DNA of 9,959 nt. It comes from Gemmatimonadota bacterium. Its GTDB lineage: Bacteria > Gemmatimonadota > Gemmatimonadetes > Gemmatimonadales > GWC2-71-9. Below, piece after piece: positions 1 through 5,749 of this stretch. Under the pieces are notes generated by a model that was not told where the DNA came from, did no database searches, and worked only from the letters and a program-made list of their open reading frames with translations. The stretch is taken from the NCBI GenBank assembly GCA_003220905.1, contig QHTS01000274.1:1-9959 (forward strand), read 5' to 3'. Within the stretch, counting starts at the first letter, position 1, and each line of letters begins with the position of its first letter. The translations under genes were made by a program, and so were the position numbers.

Positions 1-501
1 TCCCTGGCGGCGTTGCGGATCGCCAAGCTCAGGGGCGCCCGCGTCATCGCCACGTCGTCCAGCGCCGCCAAGCTCGAGCAGGCGCGCGCCCTCGGCGCGG
101 ATGTGACGCTCAATCACCGGACCGAGAAGGTCTCGCAGCAGGTGCGCGCGCTCACCGAGAAGCGCGGCGCCGACGTCGTGATCGACAACGTCGGCGAGGC
201 GACCTGGGATGAGTCGCTCCGCTCGCTCGCGCGCGGTGCGCGGCTCGTGAGCTGCGGCGCGACGACGGGGCCCAAGGTCGCGCTCGACATCCGCCGGTTG
301 TTCTGGCATCAGTGGAGCATCATGGGTTCCACCATGGGCAACGACGCCGAGTATCGCGAGATCGTGCGGTTGCTCGGCGCGGGTGAGCTGCGACCTATCG
401 TCGATCGGGTGTTTCCCTTCGCCGAGGCGCGCGCGGCGTTCGAGCGATTGGAGCGGGGCGAACAGCTTGGCAAGATCGCGGTTGCAATCTCCCCAGCCTG
501 A
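1..501 (+). CDS. Zinc-type medium-chain dehydrogenase, C-terminal part (5' end outside window)
   Basis: The reading frame is already open at base 1 and ends at TGA 499-501, giving 166 residues of what is normally a protein of about 320-350. What remains is most of the Rossmann nucleotide-binding domain and the C-terminal return to the catalytic domain. The opening AALRIAKLRGARVIATSSS is the helix plus second strand of an MDR dinucleotide fold; the Ser-rich end of that strand followed by Lys hints at NADP(H) preference. GADVVIDNVGEATW and the end FPFAEARAAFERLERGEQLGKIAV are classic for zinc-containing alcohol dehydrogenases and quinone oxidoreductases. The catalytic zinc ligands would lie upstream, so zinc dependence and substrate cannot be judged. 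The last three residues and the stop codon lie in the first arm of a palindromic repeat (492-514), so the C-terminus may have been altered by that element. Confidence 0.9.
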   Translation, partial: SLAALRIAKLRGARVIATSSSAAKLEQARALGADVTLNHRTEKVSQQVRALTEKRGADVVIDNVGEATWDESLRSLARGARLVSCGATTGPKVALDIRRLFWHQWSIMGSTMGNDAEYREIVRLLGAGELRPIVDRVFPFAEARAAFERLERGEQLGKIAVAISPA

Positions 502-610
502 AGCCTGGGCTCGGGCGTTGCACTATCCTGAAGGACACTCCCGCTCGACAGCGCCGCTTCGCTCCGTGTGCTTCAGCACAGTGTTGGCCGAGCCCAGGCT
601 TCAGCCTGGG
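492..610. repeat. REP/BIME-like imperfect palindromic element
   Basis: Two outer arms, 492-514 and 588-610, are inverted copies of each other at 22 of 23 bases, separated by 73 bp. Each arm is itself palindromic: 593-610 reads CCCAGGCTTCAGCCTGGG (7-bp stem, TTCA loop), and 492-509 is a slightly imperfect equivalent with a TGAA loop. Two weaker hairpins sit inside: 526-535 (3-bp stem, TGAA loop) and 567-580 (TGTGC-TTCA-GCACA). These also pair across the centre, since GTGT..TTCA..AGTG recurs inverted, so the whole element is a nested dyad. A further inverted copy of AGCCTGGGAAC (603-613) occurs at 673-683. This architecture resembles bacterial interspersed mosaic elements mobilised by RAYT transposases. 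No transposase gene is present here, and repetition elsewhere in the genome cannot be seen. Confidence 0.6.
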
Positions 611-730
611 AACAACATGGGCACCGACAATCAACCAACCGTCAAATGGAGTCTGAGGGCGCGCGACCGCACGTTCCCAGGCTCCCTCGCGTAAGTACTG
701 CCCCCACCCCCAGTTAGCGGGCGTTCTCGC

Positions 731-773
731 GTTGCCTTTCACGACCTAAGTGATTATTTTTTGGCAACTTAGG
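731..773. promoter_or_regulatory. AT-rich dyad upstream of gyrA, candidate operator or alternative hairpin
   Basis: CCTAAGT (745-751) and ACTTAGG (767-773) form a perfect 7-bp inverted repeat with a 15-bp AT-rich spacer containing a run of six T. An overlapping pair, GTTGCC (731-736) and GGCAAC (763-768), could form a competing stem because the two share bases 767-768. The dyad sits 55 bp before the gyrA start, in the most AT-rich stretch of the window. It could be an operator, part of the promoter, or an mRNA switch. The T run lies inside the loop rather than after a stem, so it is not a standard terminator. The function is inference. Confidence 0.35.
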
Positions 774-794
774 CAGTCTCGCCGAGCCTTGCTG

Positions 795-820
795 ACACCC
801 GACATCTAACACCTAACACC
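795..820 (+). repeat. Short ACACC/CTAACAC repeats just upstream of gyrA
   Basis: CTAACAC occurs twice in tandem (806-812 and 813-819), and the ACACC core occurs three times (795-799, 809-813, 816-820). The repeats end 7 bases before the gyrA ATG, where a Shine-Dalgarno would be expected. The plus strand there reads CACCT-type sequence, which resembles the anti-SD rather than an SD. They may be chance, a protein-binding site, or a leader feature. Confidence 0.4.
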
Positions 821-827
821 TGGTTTC

Positions 828-3374
828 ATGACCGCACCGAACGCCCGCGAACGGATCGTCCCGCGCCTCATCGAAGACGAGCTCAAGGAGTCGTTCCTCG
901 ATTATTCGATGAGCGTCATCGTGCAGCGCGCGCTGCCCGATGTCCGAGACGGACTCAAGCCCGTGCATCGCCGCATCCTGTACGCCATGAACGAGCTCGG
1001 GCTCGTCCCCGGCCGCCCCTATAAGAAGAGCGCGACGGTGGTGGGCGACGTGCTCGGCAAGTATCACCCGCACGGCGACGTCGCGTTGTACGACTCGCTC
1101 GTGCGCATGGTGCAGGACTTCTCGCTGCGCTACCCGCTGGTGGACGGTCAGGGAAACTTCGGCTCGGTGGACGGGGATCCGCCGGCCGCCTATCGCTATA
1201 CCGAAGCCCGCCTGACACGCATCGCGATGACGATGCTCGACGATATCGACAAGAACACCGTCGACTTCGTCCCCAACTTCGACGACCGGCTGCAGGAGCC
1301 GACGGTGCTCCCGGCGCGGCTGCCCAACCTCATCGTGAACGGCACGTCCGGCATCGCGGTGGGGATGGCGACCAACATTCCGCCGCACAACCTCGGCGAG
1401 GCCGTCGAGGCCATCAAACATCTGGTGGATCACCCGGACGCGTCGGTCAAGGATCTCCGGAAGTTCATCAAGGGCCCGGATTTCCCGACCGGCGCGATCA
1501 TCTACGGTCGCGAGGGCATCAAGGAGTGCTACGAGAAGGGGCGCGGCCGGATCGCGATCCGCGCGCGCGCCACGGTCGAGGAGCGGGAGTCGACCGGGAA
1601 GCAGCAGATCGTCGTCACCGAGTTCCCCTACCAGGTCTCCCCCGACCGCGTGATCGAGCAGATCCGCGACCTGGTGGTGGCGAAGAAGCTCGAGGGGGTC
1701 AGCGATCTCCGGAACGAATCCGATAAGGAAGGCATCCGGGTCGTGATCGAGCTGAAGCGGGACGCCGTCCCGATGGTGGTCCTGAACCAGCTGTACGCGC
1801 ACACGCAGATGCAGACCACCTTCGGCGCGATCATGCTCGCCCTGGTCGACGGCGCGCCGAAGGAGATGAACCTCAAGGAGTTGCTCGAGCACTTCATCGA
1901 GCATCGCCACACCGTCATCACCCGCCGCACCGAGTTCGAGCTGAAGCGGGCGCAGGACCGCGAGCATATCCTCGAAGGCTTGAAGATCGCCGTCGACAAC
2001 ATCGACGAGGTCGTGAAGATCATCCGCAAGTCGAAGGATACGCCGACGGCTGACGCCAGCTTGCGCAAGCGCTTCAAGCTCTCCGAAAAGCAGTCGGCGG
2101 AAATCCTCAACATGCGGCTGGCTCGGCTCACCGCCCTCGAGATCACGAAGCTCGAGGAGGAGCTGAAGGAGGTCCGCAAGTTCATCAAAGAGTGCAAGGA
2201 GATCCTCGGGTCGAAGCCGCGGCGCTTGAAGATCCTCAAGGAAGAGCTCTCGGAGGTGGCGCACGGGTTCGGCGACGAGCGGCGCACCGAGATCGTGGCC
2301 GACCAGGGCGAGTTCTCGATCGAAGACCTGATCGCGGAAGAGGACATGGTGATCACCGTGTCCCACGCGGGCTATATCAAGCGGCTGCCCGTCTCGGCCT
2401 ACCGGCGCCAGCGGCGCGGCGGCCGGGGAGTGATCTCCGCCCATACGAAGGAAGACGACTGGGTCGAGCACCTGTTCATCGCGTCGACCCACGACTACGT
2501 GATGTTCTTTACCCAGCAGGGGCAGTGCTACTGGCTCAAGGTGCACGAGATTCCGCAGGCGGCACGAGCCGCGCGCGGGAAACCGATTGTGAGCTGCATC
2601 GCCATGAAGCCCGACGAGCGCCTCGCGTCCTTGGTGCCCGTGCGCGAGTTCTCCGAGGACCAATACCTGCTGTTCGCGACCAAACAGGGCGTGGTGAAAA
2701 AGACGCGGCTGTCGGAGTTCGGCAACCCGCGCTCGGTCGGCATTCGCGCGATCAACATCGAGAAGGGCGACGAGCTGATCGACGTGCAGGTGACAGACGG
2801 GCGCAACGATATCGTCCTCGCCACGCACCACGGCATGAGCATCCGGTTCCACGAGAAGGACGTGCGGGACATGGGGCGCACGGCCACCGGGGTGAAGGGG
2901 ATCGAGCTCGACAAGAAGGACCAGGTGATCGACATGGTCGTGGTGCGTCGCAAGTCCACGCTGCTCACGGTCACCGAGAAGGGCATGGGCAAGCGCTCGG
3001 AGCTCGACGAGTACCGCGTACAGCACCGGGGCGGCCGTGGCATCATCACGCTGAAGCGCGCCGACAAGACCGGCAACATCGTCGCTCTCAAGGAGGTGCT
3101 CCCCGACGACGAGCTGATGATGATCACCAAGAAGGGGATCATGATCCGCGTGCCGGTCGAGGGCATCCGCATTTCGGGCCGCAACACCCAGGGCGTGAAG
3201 GTCATGAATCTGGCCCCGGGCGATCTGGTGGTGGACGTGGCCCGGGTGGTGAAGGAAGACGAGGCGGATGACGGCGAGGGCGACGCGGACGACGACGGCG
3301 CCCCGCGGGTTTCCGCCAAGGCCAAGAAGGCCCCGCCAAAGACGAAGGCGAAGCCGACGAAGAAGAAAAAGTAG
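828..3374 (+). CDS. gyrA: DNA gyrase subunit A
   Basis: An 848-residue GyrA, the breakage-reunion subunit of the A2B2 gyrase that introduces negative supercoils in the cytoplasm. The catalytic tyrosine is Y124 within AAYRYTEARL, preceded by R123. The HPHGD motif is at 80-84 and the quinolone region follows, with D89 kept but V85 where E. coli has Ser83. The winged-helix/tower domain runs to about residue 360, the coiled coil and C-gate to about 480, then a beta-pinwheel from about 485. QRRGGRG at 528-534 is the diagnostic GyrA box and excludes ParC; QHRGGRG at 732-738 is a second near-copy. The C-terminus (about 810-848) is an Asp/Glu patch followed by a Lys/Pro/Ala tail. ATG 828 gives the expected N-terminus, although there is no Shine-Dalgarno. 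The next gene begins one base after the stop, suggesting a shared transcript. Confidence 0.98.
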   Translation: MTAPNARERIVPRLIEDELKESFLDYSMSVIVQRALPDVRDGLKPVHRRILYAMNELGLVPGRPYKKSATVVGDVLGKYHPHGDVALYDSLVRMVQDFSLRYPLVDGQGNFGSVDGDPPAAYRYTEARLTRIAMTMLDDIDKNTVDFVPNFDDRLQEPTVLPARLPNLIVNGTSGIAVGMATNIPPHNLGEAVEAIKHLVDHPDASVKDLRKFIKGPDFPTGAIIYGREGIKECYEKGRGRIAIRARATVEERESTGKQQIVVTEFPYQVSPDRVIEQIRDLVVAKKLEGVSDLRNESDKEGIRVVIELKRDAVPMVVLNQLYAHTQMQTTFGAIMLALVDGAPKEMNLKELLEHFIEHRHTVITRRTEFELKRAQDREHILEGLKIAVDNIDEVVKIIRKSKDTPTADASLRKRFKLSEKQSAEILNMRLARLTALEITKLEEELKEVRKFIKECKEILGSKPRRLKILKEELSEVAHGFGDERRTEIVADQGEFSIEDLIAEEDMVITVSHAGYIKRLPVSAYRRQRRGGRGVISAHTKEDDWVEHLFIASTHDYVMFFTQQGQCYWLKVHEIPQAARAARGKPIVSCIAMKPDERLASLVPVREFSEDQYLLFATKQGVVKKTRLSEFGNPRSVGIRAINIEKGDELIDVQVTDGRNDIVLATHHGMSIRFHEKDVRDMGRTATGVKGIELDKKDQVIDMVVVRRKSTLLTVTEKGMGKRSELDEYRVQHRGGRGIITLKRADKTGNIVALKEVLPDDELMMITKKGIMIRVPVEGIRISGRNTQGVKVMNLAPGDLVVDVARVVKEDEADDGEGDADDDGAPRVSAKAKKAPPKTKAKPTKKKK

Positions 3375-3375
3375 C

Positions 3376-4305
3376 GTGGTCAGCGCCCAGGACGTCCGCG
3401 AGGCGGCCGCGGGGCTCGCCGGGGTGGCGGTTCGCACACCCCTGCGCTTCGTCGAGCCTCTCAGCGCCTACCTGAAGCTCGAGAGCCTCCAGCCCATCGG
3501 CGCGTTCAAGCTGCGGGGGGCTTATACCGCCATACGTCGTATGCCGTACGACGTACGACGCAATGGCGTGATCACGTATTCGAGCGGTAATCACGGGCAG
3601 GCGGTCGCGTATGCCGCCCAACTCGTGGGAACCCGCGCCGTGGTTGTGATGCCCGAGACGGCGCCGGCGGTGAAGGTCGCGGGCGTGAAGAAGTGGGGCG
3701 GCGAGGTGGTGCTCGCAGGTCGCACGTCGGACGACCGGCAACACGCGGCCGAGGCAATCGCCGCGCGGGACGGTCTCGCCATTGTGCCTCCGTTCGACCA
3801 TCCGGACATCGTGGCAGGGCAGGCCACCGTGGGGCTCGAGATCGCCGAGCAGCTTCCGGACGTCAGGACCGTAGTGGTCCCGGTCGGCGGGGGCGGCCTG
3901 ATGGCGGGCGTGGTGACCGGGCTGGCGGCGGCCGGCAGCCACGCCACGGTGTGGGGGGTCGAGCCCGCCGGCGCCCCGAAGCTCAAGCGCTCGCTTGAGG
4001 CCGGCCACCCGGTGCGGCTCGAGCGGACCGCCAGCATCGCGGACGGCCTGATCACGCTCGGCGTGGGTGCGATCCCGTTCGCGCACCTCGCGGCGCAGCG
4101 CGCCCGGGTGGCGGGCGTGGCGCTCGTGGAAGATGACACGCTGCGGGAGGCGGTGCATTTTCTCTGGCAGCACTGCCACCTGGCGGTGGAACCGTCGGGC
4201 GCCGCGACCACGGCCGCGGTGCGCTCCGGCGCCGTCCACCCCGTCCCCCCCACGGTGCTCGTGGTGAGCGGCGGCAACGTCGATCCCTCGCTGCTCGAGG
4301 ACTGA
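3376..4305 (+). CDS. Threonine/serine dehydratase-like PLP enzyme (fold type II)
   Basis: A 309-residue cytoplasmic PLP enzyme of the serine/threonine dehydratase family, which deaminates hydroxy-amino acids to 2-oxo acids. K45 in GAFKLRGAY is the Schiff-base lysine, SSGNHGQ at 69-75 is the substrate loop, GGGGL at 171-175 is the phosphate-binding loop, and SGGN at 298-301 closes the cofactor pocket. There is no C-terminal ACT domain, so it is like catabolic TdcB-type threonine ammonia-lyases, serine racemases or hydroxyaspartate lyases rather than feedback-regulated biosynthetic IlvA. The usual Ser before the PLP Phe-Lys is Ala (GAFK). I chose GTG 3376, one base after the gyrA stop; a longer open frame runs back into gyrA but lacks family homology. 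The Lys codons ending gyrA give a purine-rich, non-canonical ribosome site, so translation is probably coupled. The exact substrate is unresolved. Confidence 0.9.
   Translation: MVSAQDVREAAAGLAGVAVRTPLRFVEPLSAYLKLESLQPIGAFKLRGAYTAIRRMPYDVRRNGVITYSSGNHGQAVAYAAQLVGTRAVVVMPETAPAVKVAGVKKWGGEVVLAGRTSDDRQHAAEAIAARDGLAIVPPFDHPDIVAGQATVGLEIAEQLPDVRTVVVPVGGGGLMAGVVTGLAAAGSHATVWGVEPAGAPKLKRSLEAGHPVRLERTASIADGLITLGVGAIPFAHLAAQRARVAGVALVEDDTLREAVHFLWQHCHLAVEPSGAATTAAVRSGAVHPVPPTVLVVSGGNVDPSLLED
3533..3560. repeat. Perfect 9-bp inverted repeat plus tandem heptamer inside the dehydratase gene
   Basis: TACGTCGTA (3533-3541) and TACGACGTA (3547-3555) are perfect inverted copies with a 5-bp spacer. TACGACG is also tandemly repeated (3547-3553, 3554-3560). 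The region encodes RRMPYDVRR and uses codons (CGT, GTA, CGA) less GC-rich than its surroundings. It may be an intragenic protein-binding site or RNA hairpin, or chance arising from Arg/Tyr/Asp/Val codons. Confidence 0.45.
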
Positions 4306-4312
4306 AGACCCG

Positions 4313-5749
4313 ATGCCCGAGCCCGCCGCCAAGATTCTCGTCGCCGACGACGATCAGTCGCTGGTGCGGACCTTGAGCTGGATCCTCAAGGAGAACGGAT
4401 ACGACGTCGTCACCGCGCCCGGCGGCGAGGGGCTTCTCGGGAAGCTCGAAGAGGAGCGCCCCAACCTGCTGCTCCTCGACATCATGATGCCGAAGGTCGA
4501 CGGGCTTCAGCTGCTCGCGAGAATGAAGGCCGACGATCGGTTCCGGGACGTTCCCGTGCTGATGATCTCGTCGATGCCTCCGGAAGAGGCGACCGTCAAG
4601 TCGCTGGGCCTGGGCGCGGCGGACTTCATCTCCAAGCCGTTCCGGGTGCGGGAGCTCCTGGCGCGCGTGAAGGCCCACATCCGCTCGGCGCAGGAGCTGG
4701 CGCGGGCGCGCGACGAGGCGCAGAGCCGCGCCGCCATCGTCGACATCCTCCACGAGGTCACGGACTCCCTCAAACCCGACGAGATCTATCACATCCTGGT
4801 GCGGCGCGTGGCGCGCGTCCTGCAGATCTCGAAGTGCTCGATGGTCCTCGCCAAGCCAGGGGACCAGCTGGGCGTGGTCGTGGCGGCCTATGAAAACCCC
4901 ATGCTTCGCAATCTCCAAATCGAGCTGGTCCGCTACCCCGAGATCCAGCGGGCGCTGACCACGAGTCGCTCGGTGCTGGTCGAAGACGTGGCGGCGGATC
5001 CGCTGTACCAGGAGGAGCGCGTGCGGTGGCGGCGCGAGCAGATCACGGTGCCCACCCGCTCTGCGGTGGCGCTGCCGTTCTCCATGAAGGACCAGCAGCT
5101 CGGCGTGTTCTTCCTGCGGACCACCGGCGAGGATCCGCCGCTCACGCGCGCCGACGCCCAGTTTGCGGAGACGGTGATCCGCACGGCCGTCGCTGCGATC
5201 GAGAAGGCGTACGATTTCGAAACCGCGGTGTCGGACAAGAAGCGGCTCGAGAAGCTCGCGGCGACGGACGCGCTCACCGGCTGTTTGAACCGCCGCGCCC
5301 TGTCGGAAGAGCTCGAGGCGGAGCTCGACCGCGCGCGGCGCTACAATCTCGCGCTGACAATCCTGCTCGCGGACATCGACCGGTTCAAGCTGGTGAACGA
5401 CACGCGCGGCCACATTGCCGGGGATTCCGTCCTGCGCCAAGTGGGCGAGATCCTGCGACGGGAGGCGCGGTCGGTGGACCTGGTCGCCCGCTACGGCGGG
5501 GAGGAGTTCGTCGTCGTCATGCCCGAGACGGCGCTCCACGGCTCGGCCATCTTCGCCGAGCGCCTGCGGCGGCGCGTGATGCACCACGACTTCGCCGACC
5601 CGGGCGAAGACCCCCTCAACCTGACGATCTCGATCGGGGTGGCGTCCTTTCCCGACGACCGCGTCACCAGCGCCGACAGCTTCGTGGCGCTCGCCGACCA
5701 AGCCCTCTATCGCGCGAAGAACGAAGGGCGCAATTTGGTGCGTCAATGA
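4313..5749 (+). CDS. Response regulator with GAF and GGDEF diguanylate cyclase domains
   Basis: A 478-residue soluble signalling protein predicted to make cyclic-di-GMP from GTP when phosphorylated. The receiver domain covers about 5-122: acidic pair D12/D13, phospho-acceptor D56 in LLLLDIMMP, Ser86/87 switch and K108 in SKPF. A linker helix (about 123-150) leads to a GAF-type sensor domain (about 150-300), then a second linker helix and the cyclase domain (about 315-478). The catalytic signature is GGEEF (395-399); D354 in ADIDRFK is a metal ligand and NDTRGH (362-367) is the nucleotide-binding segment. RSVD at 386-389 lies five residues upstream of the signature and is an intact inhibitory I-site, so product feedback is expected. 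No membrane segment is seen. ATG 4313 starts 7 bases after the dehydratase stop, with GAGGA at 4297-4301 as a weak ribosome site. Its stop overlaps the kinase start. Confidence 0.96.
   Translation: MPEPAAKILVADDDQSLVRTLSWILKENGYDVVTAPGGEGLLGKLEEERPNLLLLDIMMPKVDGLQLLARMKADDRFRDVPVLMISSMPPEEATVKSLGLGAADFISKPFRVRELLARVKAHIRSAQELARARDEAQSRAAIVDILHEVTDSLKPDEIYHILVRRVARVLQISKCSMVLAKPGDQLGVVVAAYENPMLRNLQIELVRYPEIQRALTTSRSVLVEDVAADPLYQEERVRWRREQITVPTRSAVALPFSMKDQQLGVFFLRTTGEDPPLTRADAQFAETVIRTAVAAIEKAYDFETAVSDKKRLEKLAATDALTGCLNRRALSEELEAELDRARRYNLALTILLADIDRFKLVNDTRGHIAGDSVLRQVGEILRREARSVDLVARYGGEEFVVVMPETALHGSAIFAERLRRRVMHHDFADPGEDPLNLTISIGVASFPDDRVTSADSFVALADQALYRAKNEGRNLVRQ

Larger units (their letters stand above)
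502..827. other. Intergenic region upstream of gyrA
   Basis: This is the only gap longer than 300 bases. Its left third is the palindromic element and the 673-683 echo of it. Bases 614-672 show nothing recognisable. Bases 684-730 are ordinary sequence with a short C-rich run. Bases 731-773 hold an AT-rich dyad and 795-820 short ACACC repeats, both described separately. No tRNA-like or riboswitch-like structure was recognised. The gyrA promoter most likely lies in the 730-800 part. TTGGCA at 761-766 resembles a -35 box, but no good -10 box follows at 16-18 bp, so no promoter is assigned. Confidence 0.6.

Noticed and set aside
617..694. 25-codon ORF between the palindrome and its 673-683 echo
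   Set aside because: No Shine-Dalgarno, it lies between repeat fragments, and the peptide is not recognisable.
745..773. Dyad before gyrA as an intrinsic terminator of the upstream gene
   Set aside because: The T run is in the loop, not after the stem, and the stem is AT-rich and only 7 bp.
3268..3375. Longer start for the PLP dehydratase inside gyrA
   Set aside because: The extra 36 residues are an Arg/Thr/Pro shadow of the GyrA tail; GTG 3376 matches the family start.
813..3437. Very long antisense open frame (874 codons) across gyrA
   Set aside because: It mirrors gyrA codon bias: in GC-rich DNA the antisense frame rarely meets stop codons. The translation is low-complexity His/Asp/Leu/Arg-rich with no domain, while the plus strand is unmistakably GyrA.
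4052..5746. Long minus-strand open frame (564 codons) opposite the cyclase gene
   Set aside because: Same shadow effect; Arg/His/Asp-rich composition and no motifs, opposite a fully motif-supported gene.
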